Part shown: piece after piece, positions 40,866 through 54,190 of the stretch
Numbering within the stretch: the stretch's first letter is position 1
How the letters are laid out: each line of letters opens with the position of its first letter
Assembly: GCA_039707655.1 (NCBI GenBank)
Contig: CM077676.1
Coordinates: 427,033,379-427,097,378, forward strand
Length of the DNA stretch: 64,000 nucleotides
From: Elymus sibiricus
Taxonomy: Eukaryota; Streptophyta; Magnoliopsida; Poales; Poaceae
Direction: 5' to 3'
Notes under the pieces: generated by a model
Told to the model about the DNA's origin: nothing
Databases searched by the model: none
Seen by the model: only the letters and a program-made list of their open reading frames with translations
Translations under genes and position numbers: made by a program

Positions 40866-42290
40866 TGATACGTCCCAAACGTATCTACTTTTTCAAACAC
40901 TTTTGCTCTGGTTTTGGACTCTAATTTGCATGATTTGAATGGAACTAACCCGGACTGACGATGTTTTCAGCAGAATTGCCATGGTGCTATTTTTGTGCAG
41001 AAATAAAAGTTCTCGGATGGACCTAAAAATTTACGGAGAATTATTTCAGAATATATAAAAAACACTGGCGAAGAGATTTACCAGAGGGGGGCCCACCAGG
41101 CGCCACAAGCCTGGGGGGCGCGACCACCCCCCCCCCAGGGCGCGCCTGGCAGGCTTGTGGCCCCCTGCCAACTCCGTTTGCCCTACCTCCAGTGCTATAA
41201 GTACCTATTCGTGGAGAAAAAAATGAGAGAGAAAGAATCATCGCGTTTTACGATACGGAGCCGCCGCCACATCCTGTTCTTCATCGGGAGGGCTGATCTG
41301 GAGTCCGTTCTGGGCTCCGGAGAGGGGGATTCGACGCCGTCGTCATCATCAACCATCCTCCATCACCAATTTCATGATGCTTACCGCGGTGTGTGAGTAA
41401 TTTCTTCGTAGGCTTGTTGGACGGTGATGGGTTGGATGAGATTTACCATGTAATCGAGTCAATTTGTTAGGGCTTTGATCCTTAGTATCCACTATGTTTT
41501 GAGATTGATGTTGCTATGACTTTGCTATGCTTAATGCTTGTCACTAGGCCCCGAGTGCCATGACTTCAGATATGAACCTCTATGTTTTCATGAATATATT
41601 TGTGTTCTTGATCCTATCTTGCAAATTATATGCATCTATTACGTGTTATGATCCGCATACCCCAAGTTGATAATAATTGGGATTCTTTCCGGTGATTACC
41701 GTAGTTTGAGGAGTTCATGTATTCACTATGTGCTAATGCTTTGTTCCGGTTCTCTATTAAAAGGAGGCCTTAATATCCCTTAGATTTCCTTACGGACCCC
41801 GCTGCCACGGGAGGGTAGGACAAAAGATGCCATGCAAGTTTTTACTATAAGCACGTATGACTATATACGGAATACATGCCTACATTACATTGATGAATTG
41901 GAGCTATTGTGTATCGCCCTAGGTTGTGACTGTTACATGATGAATGTCATCCAACATAATTATCCATCACCGATCCAATGCCTACGCTTTTCGCATATTG
42001 ATCTTTGCTAAGTTACTTTCGTTGCTGCTGCTGTTACAATCACTACAAAACTGCTACTGTTACTGTCTCTGTTACTATTGCTACTGTTGCTACTGCTATT
42101 GAAACTATCATATTACTATGCTACTAAACACTTTGCTGCAGATATTTAGTTCTCCAGGTGTGGTTGAATTGACAACTCAACTGCTAATACTCACAAATAT
42201 TCTTTTGCTCCCCTTGTGTCGAATCAATAAATCTGAGTGAAATACTACCCGCGAAAAACTGTTGCGATCCCCTATACTTGTGGGTTATCA
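40866..42290 (+). repeat. 5' LTR of Athila A (1425 bp)
   Basis: It starts TGATACGTCCCAAACG and ends ACTTGTGGGTTATCA. A TATA box CTATAAG is at 41195-41201. A strong inverted repeat lies just upstream (GCCACAAGCCTG at 41102-41113 against CAGGCTTGTGGC at 41150-41161). The preceding bases GTCGT are the candidate TSD. Confidence 0.9.
41195..41201 (+). promoter_or_regulatory. TATA box of the Athila A LTR
   Basis: GTGCTATAAGTACC is TATA-like and lies 34 bp downstream of the U3 inverted repeat. Confidence 0.6.
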
Positions 42291-42301
42291 AGACCTTTTT
42301 C

Positions 42302-42319
42302 TGGCACCGTTGCCGGGGA
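42302..42319 (+). other. Primer binding site of Athila A
   Basis: TGGCACCGTTGCCGGGGA follows the LTR by 11 bp. It matches the TGGCGCCGTTGCCGGGGA site usual in Athila-type elements, with one change (G to A at the fifth base). Confidence 0.75.
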
Positions 42320-42368
42320 GGATAGCTCTATCTGTTGAGTCACTTGGGATTTATATCTGTTGATCACT

Positions 42369-45300
42369 ATGAAGAATCTGAAAGACGCTAAGACTAAGAT
42401 CGTCCCCTCTATTACTAGAGGAGGTAAGGAACTGCCATCACACTCTGCACTTGATTCACCTTCTGTTTTGAGTAGGCTTGCGACACCACCACCTGCTATT
42501 CATTCTGATATGTCGCAAGTTATTGATGATATTACTTCTGCTATGAATGAAACTATTGATGATGCTAGTACTATGCTTGATAATACTGTGCCACTTGGTG
42601 AATTTCTTGATGAACAAATTGCTAAAGCTAAAGGAATTGAAAATGTTGAAACTCTTGAAAATTATGATTCACCTATTATGCCTAGCTCTCCTACTAGAGT
42701 TGAAATGCCTGAGACATCTGATGGTTATGTTTTTGATAGAGAGACAGCTAGGGCAATTCTTGCTTGTAATGATAGAGATGAGGTTAGAAAATTGCTTGCT
42801 GTGTTGAAAGAAAAATCTATGAGGGAGAGAATGAAATATGATCCTAAGTTTGCTACCTCTCCCATATTTGTTACTAATAAGGATTATGAATTCTCTGTTG
42901 ATCCTGAGTTGATTACTTTGGTTGAATCTGATCCTTTTCATGGATATGAAACTGAAACTGTTGTGGCACACCTTACTAAGTTGAATGATATTGCCACCCT
43001 ATTTGCTCATGAGGAAAAAATTCGCTATTACTATATTCTTAAGTTGTTTCCTTTCTCATTAAAGGGTGATGCTAATAAATGGTTTAATACTCTTGCTCCT
43101 GGTTGTGTGCGTAGTCCTCAGGATATGATATATTACTTCTGTGAAAAATATTTTCCTACTCATAAGAAACAAGCTGCCTTACAGGAAATATTCAACTTTG
43201 TGCAAATTGAAGAAGAGAATCTCCCTCAAGCTTGTGGGAGGCTTCTCCAACTACTTAATGCTTTGCCTGATCATCCTTTTAAGAAAAATGAAATACTTGA
43301 TATCTTTTATAATGGACTAACCGATGCTTCTAGGGACTACCTAGATAGTTGTGTTGGTTGTGTTTTCAGGGAACGAACTGTTGGACAGGCTGAAGTACTA
43401 TTGAATAATATATTGAGAAATGCCGATGATTGGACACTTCCTGAACCACCACCTAAGCCAACTCCGAAGAAGAGAGGTATTCTATTCGTCAGTCCAGAAG
43501 ATATGCAAGAAGCTAAGAAATCTATGAAGGAAAAAGGTATTAAAGCTGAAGATGTTAAGAATTTACCACCTATTGAAGAAATACATGGGCTCGACATCCC
43601 GACACAGGTAGTGGAGGTAAATTCTTTCTCTAGATTTGATGAAGGTGATATTCCTTATAATAAATCTGCTAGTCAATGCCTGTATGAATTTGATAATTAC
43701 ATCATTAAACAGGAACACTTTAATATGTATGTTAGCAATCAACTAAAACGAAATGCCATCATGATTGAACGCTTGAGTGATTTGATGTTTAGAACTGCTA
43801 ATGATGTTAAATGCTTGAGTAAACATGCTTCTATGGTTCAGACTCAGTTAGAACAAATTGCTAAGTCACAAAATGATTTGCTTGAAGAGATGAATAATAA
43901 AATGAATGATCATGCTGTTAGAGTTGTTACTAGAGGGGGTAGAATGACTCAGGATCCTCTATATCCTGAAGGTCATCCTAAAAGAATTGAACAAGATTCT
44001 CAAAGAAATAATATTGATGCACCTAGTCCATCTAAGAAGAAAAAGAAAAATAAAAATGATAGGACTTTGCATGCTGCTAGTGAACCTGAGATAGAAAAAC
44101 CTCCTGAGAATCATAATGATGTTTCTATTTCTGATGCTGAGACACAATCTGATAATGAACATACACCTAGTGATAATGATAATGATAATGATGATGTTCA
44201 TGTTGATGTTCAACCAGATAATGATGTAGAAATAGAACCTGCTATTGATCTTGATAACCAACCTCCTAAGTGTTGGGGAACGGAGCATGAATTTCAAAAA
44301 ATTTCCTACGCTCACGCAAGATCTATCCATGGAGATGCATTGCTACGAGAGGGGGGAGTGTGTCTATGTACCCTCGTAGACCGTTAGCGGAAGCGTCTCA
44401 CAACGCGGTTGATGTAGTCGAACAATCCTTCGAGCTCCACCGATCGAGTACCGAACGTACGGCACCTCCGAGTTCTACACACGTGCAGCTCGGTGACGAT
44501 CCTCGCCTTCTTGATCCAGCAAGGCGTCGAGGAAGTAGATGAGTTCCGTCAACACGACGGCGTGGCGACGGTGACGGTGAAGTGATTCCGGCAGGGCTTC
44601 GCCTAAGCTCTCCGAAAATATGACCGAGGTGGAAAACGGAGATCGGGGCACCGCACACGGCTATGGGACAATTGTGTGTCCTAGGGTGCCCCCTTGCCTC
44701 CGTATATAAAGGAGGAGAGGGGGAGGCCGGCCGGCCCCTGTAGGGCGCGCCAAGAGAGAGGAGTCCTACTAGGACTCCAAGTCCTAGTAGGATTCCACTT
44801 GGTGGAAGGGGGAAGAAGGAAGGAGAGGGAGAGAGAAAGGAAAGAGGGGGCTGCGCTCCCTCCCCTAGTCCAATTCGGTTTGGGCAAGGGGGGGGGGGGG
44901 GCGCGCGCCTCCTCACGTGGCCTGCCTCTCTTTTTCCCGTATGGCCCAATAAGGCCCATTACTTCTCCCGGTGAATTCCCGTAACTCCCCGGTACTCCGA
45001 AAAATACCCGAATCACTCGGAACCTTTCCGATGTCCGAATATAGCCTTCCAATATATGAATCTTTACCTCTCGACCATTTCGAGACTCCTCGTCATGTCC
45101 GTGATCTCATCCGGGACTCCAAACAACATTCGATCACCAATCACATAACTCATATAATACTATATCGTCATCGAACCTTAAGTGTGCGGACCCTACGGGT
45201 TCGGGAATGATGTAGACATGACCGAGACGAATCTCTGGTCAATAACCAACAGCGGAACCTGGATGCTCATATTGGTTCCTACATATTCCACGAAGATCTT

Positions 45301-48300
45301 TATCGGTGAACCTCATATGTCAACATACGTTGTTCCCTTTGTCCGGCGGTATGTTACTTGCCCGAGGGTCGATCGTCGGTATCTAATACCTAGTTGAATC
45401 TCGTTAACGGCAAGTCTCTTTACTCGTTCCGTAATACATCATCTTGCAACTAACTCTTTAGTCACGGTGCTTGCAAGGCTTCTGTGATGCTGTATTACCG
45501 AGAGGGCCCAGAGATACCTCTCCGATAGTCGGAGTGACAAATCCCAATCTCGATCCATGCCAACTCAACAAACACTTTCGGAGATACCTGTAGTGCACCT
45601 TTATAATCACCCAGTTACGTTGTGACGTTTGATACACCCAAAGTATTCCTACGGTATCCGGGAGTTGCATGATCTCATGGTCAGAGGAACGTGTATTTGA
45701 CATAGTGAAAACAATAGCATTAAACTGAACGATCATATGCTATGCCGACGGTTGGGTCATGTCCATCATATCATTCTCCTAATGATGTGAACCCGTTATC
45801 AAATGACAACTCATGTCCATGGTCAGGAAACCTTGACCATCTTTTGATCAACGAGCTAGTCTAGTAGAGGCATGCTAGGGACATAGTATTTGTCTATTAT
45901 CCACACATGTATTTAGTTTCCGGTCAATACAATTCTAGCATGAATAATAAACCATTATCATGAACGGAGAAATATGATAATAATAAACACTTTATTAATT
46001 GCCTCTAGGGCATATTTCCAACAGTCTCCCACTTGCACTAGAGTCAATAATCTAGTTTACATCTCCATGTAATTAACATCCAATCAGTTCTAGGGCTGAT
46101 CATGTTTTGCTTGTGAGAGAGGTTTTAGTCAACGGGTCTGCAATATTCAGATCCATGTGTTCTTGGCAAATCTCTATGTCATATGTAGATGCTGCTACCA
46201 CACTCTTCTTGGAGCTACTCCAAAAACGACTGTCCCACTTTACGTATCCGGTCTGAGACTCATAGTCTTCCGGATCGGTGTTTAAAGCTTGCATCGACGT
46301 AACCCTTTACGACGAACTCTTTATCACCTCTATTCCAGAGAAATTCTTCCTTAGTCCTTTTCAGTTACTTCAGGATATTCTTGACCGCTGTCCAGTGATC
46401 TACTCCTGGATCACTTTGGTACCTTCCCACCAAGCTAATAGCGAGGCATACATCAGGTCTAGTACACAGCATGGCATACAAAATAGAGCCTATGGCTGAG
46501 GCATAGGGGATGACACTCATCTTCTCTTTGTCTTCTGCCGTGGTAGGGCTTTGAGTCTTACTCAATCTCACACCTTGCAATACAGGCAAGAACCCTTTCT
46601 TTGACTGATCCATTTTGAACTTCTTCAAAATCTTGTCAAGGTATGTGCTTCGTGAAAGTCCTATGAGGCGTCTCAATCTATCTCTATAGATTTTGATGCC
46701 TAACATGTAAAACAACCTTTACCTAGATTTTCAAGTCTTACTCCACTTCACACCAGGCAAGAACTCATTTCTTTGACTTGATCCTATTTTGAACTTCTTC
46801 AAAAAACTCATCAAGATGTGTGAACTTTTATCAGGCGTTTTGATCTATCTCCATAGATCTCGATGCCCAATCTGTGGATAACTCAAAAACAGGTTTTTAT
46901 TGAAAACCTCCATTCAATTCTTTATGCTTTCCAGAAATTCTACATCATTTCCAATCAACAATATGTCATCCACATATACTATTAGAAATGCTATAGAGCT
47001 CCCACTCACTTTCTTGTAAATACAAGTTTCTCCATAAACTTGTATAAACCCAAACGCTTTGATCACTTCATCAAACCGAGTATTCCAGCTCCGAGATGCT
47101 TGCACCAGTCCATAGATGGATCGCTGGAGCTTGCATATTTTGTTAGCGCCTTTAGGATCGACAAAACCTTCCGGCTGTATCATATACAATTCTTCCTTAA
47201 GGAATCCGTAAAGGAATGCCGTTTTGACGTCCATTTGCCAGATTTCATAATCATAAAACGCGACAATTGCTAACATAATTCTGACAGACTTTAGCATCGC
47301 TACGGGTGAGAAAGTCTCATCGTAGTCAACTCCTTGAACTTGGTGATAACCTTTAGCAACAAGTCGAGCTTTATAGACGGTGATTTTACCATCAGCATCC
47401 GTCTTCTTCTTAAAAATCCATTTATTTTCAATAGCTCGCCGTTCATCGGGCAAGTCTACCAAAGTCCACACTTTGTTCTCATACATGGATCCAATCTCGG
47501 ATTTCATGGCCTCAAGCCATTTGTCGGAATCCGGGCTTGCCATCGCTTCTTCATAGTTCGAAGGTTCATCGTTGTCTAGCAACATGTCCTCCAAGACTGG
47601 ATTTCCGTACCACTCTGGTGCGGAACGTGTCCTGGTTGACCTTCGAAGTTCAGTAACAACTTGATCCGAAGTTTCATGATCATCATTATTAACTTCTTCT
47701 CTGGTCTGTGTCGATGTCACAGAAATTTCTTTCTGTGGCGTACTACTATCCAGAGGAGGTACAATTACCTCATCAAGTTCTACTTTCCTCCCACTCACTT
47801 CTTTCGAGAGAAACTCCTTCTCTAGAAAGGATCCATTCTTTAGCAACGAAAACTTTGCCTTCGGATCTGTGGTAGAAGGTGTACCCAACGGTCTCTTTTG
47901 GGTATCCTATGAGGACGCACTTATCCGCTTTGGGTTCGAGCTTATCTGGCTGAAGCCTTTTGACATAAGCATCGCATCCCCAAACTTTCAGAAATGACAT
48001 CTTAGGTTTCTTGCAAACCACAGTTCATACGGTGTCATCTCAACGGATTTAGACGGTGCCCTTGTTTAAAGTGAATGCAGCTATCTCTAATGCATAACCC
48101 CAAAATGATAGTGGCAAATCGGTAAGAGACATCATAGAACGTACCATATCCAATAGAGTACGATTACGACGTTCGGACACACCATTACGCTGTGGTGTTC
48201 CATGTGGCGTGAGCTGTGAAACAATTCCACATTGTCTTAAGTGATTGCCAAACTCGTAACTCAAATATTCTCCTCCACGATCAGATCGTAAGAACTTTAT

Positions 48301-51300
48301 TTTCTTGTTACGATGGTTCTCTACTTCACTCTGAAATTCTTTGAACTTTTCAAATGTTTCAGATTTATGCTTCATCAAGTAGACATAACCATATCTACTC
48401 AAATCATCAGTGAACGTGAGAACATAACGATATCCACCGCGCGCCTCAACACTCATCGGACCGCATACATCGGTATGTATTATTTCCAATAAGTTGGTTG
48501 CTCGCTCCATTGTTCCGGAGAACGGAGTTTTAGTCATCTTGCCAATAAGGCACGGTTCACATGTCTCAAATGATTCATAATCAAGAGATTCCAAAAACCC
48601 ATCTGCATGGAGTTTCTTCATGTGTTTAACACTGATATGACCTAAGCGGCAGTGCCACAAATATGTGGTACTATCATTATCTTTTGGCATTCGTGTTATG
48701 AACATATGTATTATTACGATCAAGATTCAATAAACCTTTCATTTTAAGTGCATGATCCTCAATGATATTATCCAAATAAATAGAATAACAATTATTCTCT
48801 GAAATTGAATAACCGTCTTGCAATAAACACTATCAGATATAATGTTCATGCTTAACGCAAGCACCAAATAACAATTATTTAGGTTCATCACTAATCCTGA
48901 AGGTAGAGAGAGCGTGGCGATGGTGATCACATCAACCTTCGAGACACTTCCAATGCACATCGTCACTTCGTTCTTAGCTAGCCCTCGTTTATTCCGAAGC
49001 TCCATGTTTCAAGTTGTAAGCAACTGAACAAGTATCAAATACCCAGGTGCTCCTACGAGTACTAGTAAGGTACATATCAATAACATGTATATCAAATATC
49101 TTTGTTGACATTGCCAGTCTTATTATCTGCCAGTTACTTTGGGGAAGTTCTGCTCCCTGTGACATTTCCCTTTGCAATGGGAGCACTAAGTCTCGGGTTT
49201 GGTTCAGCCTTGGGTTTCTTCGCGTGAGCGGCAACTGTTTTACCGTTCTTCTTGAAGTTCCCTTTTCTTTCCCTTGCCCTTCTTGAAACTAGTGGTCTTA
49301 TTAACCATCAACACTTGATGCTCCCTTTTTTTTTCTACATCCGCAGATTGTAGCATCGCGAATAGCTTAAGGATCTTCTATCCCTTGCATGTTTATAGTT
49401 CATCACGAAGATCCAGTAGCTTAGTGATAGTGACTAGAGAACTCTATCAATCACCACTTTATTCGGAAGTCTAACTCCCACTTGATTCAAGTGTTTGAAG
49501 TACTCAGACATTCTGAGTACATGCTCACTAACGGAGCTGTTCTCCTCCATCTTGTAGCTATAGAACTTGTCGAAGGTGTCATACCTCTCGACCCGGGTGT
49601 GAGTCTTGAAAAACAATTTTTCAGCTCTTGGAACATCTCATATGCTCCATGTTGCTCAAAACATATTTGGAGCTCCGGTTCTAAGCCGTAAAGTATGGCG
49701 CACTGAACTATCGAGTAGTCATCTTTTCTTGTCTGCCAGACGTTCATAACGTCCTTAGACGAAGCCGTAGGGGTATTTCACTGAGCGGTGCATTAAGGAC
49801 ATAAGCCTTCTGTGCAGCAGTGAGGACAATCCTTAGATCACGGACCTAGTCCGCATAGTTGCTTCCATCAACTTTCAACTTCGTTTTCTCTAGGAACATA
49901 ATAAAAACAGGGGAACTACAGCGCGGTCTATGGATCTACAACATAAATTTGCTAAGACAAGTAAGACTATGTTCATGACAATTGAAGTTCAATTAATCAA
50001 ATTACTTAAGAACTCCCACTTAGATTAACATCCCTCAAGTTGTCTAAGTGTAACATGATCCACATCAACTAAACCACGTCCGATCATCACGTGAGGTGGA
50101 TTAGTTATCAATGGTGAACATCTTTGATGTTGATCATATCTACTATATGACTCATGTTCGACCTTTCGGTCTCTTGTGTTCCGAGGCCATGTTTGTACAT
50201 GCTAGGCTCGTCAAGTTTAACCCAAGTATTCTGCGTGTGTAAAACTGGCTTACACCCGTTGTATGCGAACGAAAGAATCCATCACACCCGATCATCACGT
50301 GGTGCTTAGAAGCGTCGAACCTTCGCAACGGTGCATACTAGGGGAGAACACTTATCTTGAAATTTAGTGAAGGGATCATCTTATAATGCTACCGTCGTCC
50401 TAAGCAAAATAAGATGCATAAAAAGATTAACATCACATGCAATTCAATATATGTGACATGATATGGCCATCATCGTCTTGTGCTTTTGATCTCCATCAGC
50501 AAAGCACCGTCATGATCTCCATCGTCACCGGGTTGACACCTTGATCTCCATCGTAGCGTCGTGACACCTTGATCTCCATCGTAGTGTCGTGGTCGTCTCG
50601 CCGGCTATTGCTACTACTACTACTGCTAACTTATAGCGGTAAAGTAAAGCAATTACATAGCGTTGGCATTGCATACAATAAAGAGACAACCATAAGGCTC
50701 CTGTTGGTTGCCTGATAACTTACAAAACATGATCATCTCATACAACAACTTATATCACATCATGTCTTGGCCATATCACATCACCAGCATACCCTGCAAA
50801 AACAAGTTAGACGTCCTCTACTTTGTTGTTGCAAGTTTTACGTGGCTGCTACGGGTTTGCAAGAACCGTTCTTACCTACGCAAAACCACAACGTAGTGTA
50901 GTGATTGCTTTTTGATCTTCTAAAAGAACCCTCTTCATTGAAACCGATTCAACTAAAGTGAGAGAGACAGACACCCGCCAGTCACCTTTATGCAACGAGT
51001 GCACGTAGCGGTGAAACCTGTCTCGCGTAAGCGTACGCGTAATGTCGGTCCGGGCCGCTTCATCTCACAATACCGCCGAATCAAGTAACAACTAGTAACG
51101 GCAAGCAATATGTATACACCCACGCCCACAACTCACTTGTGTTCTACTCGTGCAAATCACATCTACGCATAGACCTGGCTCGGATGCCACTGTTGGGGAA
51201 CGAAGCATGAATTTCAAAAAAATTCCTACGCTCACGCAAGATCTATCCATGGAGATGCATCGCTACGAGAGGTGGGAGTGTGTCTACGTACCCTCGTAGA

Positions 51301-53784
51301 CCGTTAGCGGAAGCGTCTCACAACGCGGTTGATGTAGTCGAACAATCCTTCGAGCTCCACCGATCGAGTACCGAACGTACGGCACCTCCGAGTTCTACAC
51401 ACGTGCAGCTCGGTGACGATCCTCGCCTTCTTGATCCAGCAAGGCATCGAGGAAGTAGATGAGTTCCGTCAGCACGACGGCGTGGCGACGGTGACGGTGA
51501 AGTGATTCCGGCAGGGCTTCGCCTAAGCTCTCCGAAAATATGACCGAGGTGGAAAACGGAGATCGGGGCACCGCACACGGCTATGGGACAATTGTGTGTC
51601 CTAGGGTGCCCCCTTGCCTCCGTATATAAAGGAGGAGAGGGGGAGGCCGGCCGGCCCCTGTAGGGCGCGCCAAGAGAGAGGAGTCCTACTAGGACTCCAA
51701 GTCCTAGTAGGATTCCACTTGGTGGAAGGGGGAAGAAGGAAGGAGAGGGAGAGAGAAAGGAAAGAGGGGGCTGCGCCCCCTCCCCTAGTCCAATTCGGTT
51801 TGGGCAAGGGGGGGCGCGCGCCTCCTCACGTGGCCTGCCTCTCTTTTTCCCGTATGGCCCAATAAGGCCCATTACTTCTCCCGGTGAATTCCCGTAACTC
51901 CCCGGTACTCCGAAAAATACCCGAATCACTCGGAACATTTCCGATGTCCGAATATAGCCTTCCAATATATGAATCTTTACCTCTCGACCATTTCGAGACT
52001 CCTCGTCATGTCCGTGATCTCATACGGGACTCCGAACAACATTCGGTCACCAATCACATAACTCATATAATACTATATCGTCATCGAACCTTAAGTGTGC
52101 GGACCCTACGGGTTCAGGAATGATGTAGACATGACCGACTCGACTCTCTGGTCAATAACCAATAGCAGAACCTGGATGCTCATATTGGTTCCTACATATT
52201 CCACGAAGATCTTTATCGGTGAACCTCATATGTCAACATACGTTGTTCCCTTTGTCTGGCGGTATGTTACTTGCCCGAGGTTCGATCGTTGGTATCTAAT
52301 ACCTAGTTGAATCTTGTTAACGGCAAGTCTCTTTACTCGTTCCGTAATACATCATCTTGCAACTAACTCTTTAGTCACGGTGCTTGCAAGGCTTCTGTGA
52401 TGTTGTATTACCGAGAGGGCCCAGAGATACCTCTCCGATAGTCGGAGTGACAAATCCCAATCTCGATCCATGCCAACTCAACAAACACTTTCGGAGATAC
52501 CTGTAGTGCACCTTTATAATCACCCAGTTACGTTGTGACGTTTGATACACCCAAAGTATTCCTACGGTATCCGGGAGTTGCATGATCTCATGGTCAGAGG
52601 AACGTGTATTTGACATAGTGAAAACAATAGCATTAAACTGAACGATCATATGCTATGCTGACGGTTGGGTCATGTCCATCATATCATTCTCCTAATGATG
52701 TGATCCCGTTATCAAATGACAACTCATGTCCATGGTCAGGAAACCTTGACCATCTTTTGATCAACGAGCTAGTCTAGTAGAGGCATACTAGGGACATAGT
52801 ATTTGTCTATTATCCACACATGTATTTAGTTTCCGGTCAATACAATTCTAGCATGAATAATAAACCATTATCATGAACGGAGAAATATGATAATAATAAA
52901 CACTTTATTAATTGCCTCTAGGGCATATTTCCAACACTAAGAATAGAAGATATGATAAAAGAGACTTTGTTGCTAGAAAACATGAAAAAGAAAGAGAACC
53001 ATGGGTTCAGAAACCTATGCCTTTTCCCACTAAACCATCTAAAAACAAAGATGAGGAAGACTTTGAGCGCTTTGTTGAAATGCTTAGACCTGTCTTTTTG
53101 CGCACTCGCTTGATTGATATGTTGAAAATGTCGCCCTATGCTAAATACATGAAAGATATTGTCACTAATAAAAGAAAAATACCTGAAGCTGAAATTTCCA
53201 CCATGCTTGCAAATTATTCTTTTAAGGGTGGAGTACCCAAAAAGTTAGGAGATCCAGGAATACCTACTATACCATGCTCCATTAAAAGAAGTTATGTCAA
53301 AACTGCTTTATGTGATTTGGGAGCCGGTGTTAGTGTTATGCCTTTCTCTTTATATAGAAGACTTGATTTGAATAATCTTACACCTACTGAAATATCTTTG
53401 CAAATGGCTGATAAATCAACTGCTATACCTATTGAAATTTGCGAAGATGTTCCCGTTGTAGTTGCAAATGTTACTATCTTGACAGACTTCGTTATTCTTG
53501 ATATGCCTGAGGACGACAACATGTCGATTATCCTTGAAAGACCCTTTTTGAATACTACAGGGGCTGTTATTGATTGCAACAAAAGCAAGGTCACTTTTCA
53601 TGTCAATGGTAATGAGCATACGGTTTATTTTCCAAAGAAACAAAGTTCGGTGAATGGTATCAATTGTATTGAAAAGGTTTCGACAATCACTATTGAAGGT
53701 TTCAAATTTCCTCTTCCTACTGTCAAAAAGAAATATGAAATTCTTATTGTTGGGGAGATGCATATCCCCATTGAGGTAACTTAG
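42369..53784 (+). CDS. Athila A gag-protease, interrupted only by Copia 3
   Basis: The segments 42369-44270 and 52942-53784 join in frame (…PPK|NRRYDKRDF) once Copia 3 and one CTAAG copy are removed, giving about 914 codons without a stop. The gag part has YYYILKLFPFSLKGDANKWFNTL and the following retrotransposon gag pattern (residues about 220-330), then an acidic Asp/Asn-rich tail. The protease lies in the second segment: ALCDLGAGVSVMPFSLYRRL near 53303-53362, where D in DLGA is the catalytic residue. The first ATG is at 42369. In the genome the insertion breaks the ORF. Gag would assemble particles, possibly also for related elements. Confidence 0.88.
44271..46023 (-). repeat. 3' LTR of Copia 3 (1753 bp)
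   Basis: On the + strand it runs from TGTTGGGGAACGGAGC to GGCATATTTCCAACA. It contains an 11-bp perfect inverted repeat, CCTACTAGGAC (44765-44775) / GTCCTAGTAGG (44781-44791), next to the TATATA stretch near 44702, and a G homopolymer near 44889-44901. Confidence 0.93.
46024..46038 (-). other. Polypurine tract of Copia 3
   Basis: GTCTCCCACTTGCAC (reverse complement of the PPT) abuts the LTR and is identical to that of Copia 2. Confidence 0.85.
46100..49790 (-). pseudogene. Copia 3 gag-pol, frameshifted
   Basis: In minus order: gag (49747-49434, LEPELQICFEQHGAYEMFQELKNCF), protease remnant STWVFDTCSVAYN near 49030-49000, integrase (48723-48049) with zinc residues HCRLGH...CEPC, D in HTDVCGP, D in RSDRGGEY and E in NGVSERRNRT, then RT (47888-46914) with WQMDVKTAFLYG and YVDDILL, and RNase H pieces (46715-46365, 46294-46100). 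Breaks occur near 49600, 48040, 46910-46715 and 46365-46294. The protease motif reads DTC instead of DTG. A partly duplicated, degenerate segment lies at about 46716-46890. No functional polyprotein is possible. Confidence 0.88.
51173..51189 (-). other. Altered primer binding site of Copia 3
   Basis: The minus strand reads TGGCATCCGAGCCAGGT, which differs at two positions from the TGGTATCAGAGCCAGGT of Copia 2. It lies one base from the LTR. Confidence 0.8.
51191..52936 (-). repeat. 5' LTR of Copia 3 (1746 bp)
   Basis: It has the same ends, TATA region and hairpin as the partner LTR. The G-run is shorter (about 7). CTAAG follows at 52937-52941. Confidence 0.93.
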
Positions 53785-53955
53785 TGTTATACGAAGATTC
53801 TTCGGTTTCATGCCATTCGGAAACAGTTTGTTAATAAGACTTGATCAAACTTATTAATGGATTCTTTTTGAGGGGCATGTGGTCGATGAATTTAGTAAGC
53901 ACAACTTTCTGTACCCACCTTTTGCTCTTTGTTATTTTTAGTAGAATAAAATAAA

Positions 53956-54190
53956 ATGCCATGATTATCCTGTTTTCTAAATTATCCGTGCAATAAAAAA
54001 ATGGCCCAAAAATAAAAGTTCTCAGAATGCCATGAAAATTTATTATGATTTTTTCCAGAATATTTAAGAATTTTTGGCACTGAACACACCCCAGGGGGGG
54101 TGCACCTGTGAGCCACAAGCTCACAGGGCACGGCCACCCCCCTGGGCGCGCCCAGCAGGCTTGTGGGTCCCACAGGGACCCACTCACTTA
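53956..54190 (+). promoter_or_regulatory. LTR-like promoter segment inside Athila A, upstream of ORF1
   Basis: AAATAAAAGTTCTC (54010-54023), CAGAATAT-TTAAGAA, the GC-rich block and the inverted repeat GCCACAAGCT (54112) / GCAGGCTTGTGG (54155-54166) follow the order found at 41001-41161 of the LTR. Sequence identity is partial but continuous. It ends about 380 bp before the ORF at 54573, so it could be an internal promoter or leader. Confidence 0.6.

Larger units (their letters stand above)
44271..52936 (-). mobile_element. Copia 3: complete BARE/WIS/Angela-type element, coding region decayed
   Basis: It is 8666 bp with LTRs at 44271-46023 and 51191-52936, PPT at 46024, PBS at about 51173-51189 and perfect CTAAG duplications (44266-44270, 52937-52941). 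Gag-pol is present in full order but broken by frameshifts and stops. The two LTRs look nearly identical by eye, with scattered substitutions and a longer G-run in one. Confidence 0.95.

Noticed and set aside
44398..44949. 183-codon minus-strand ORF in the Copia 3 LTR (also near 51318-51965)
   Set aside because: It lies inside LTR U3/R/U5 sequence, covers the TATA box and is not conserved in other LTRs here.
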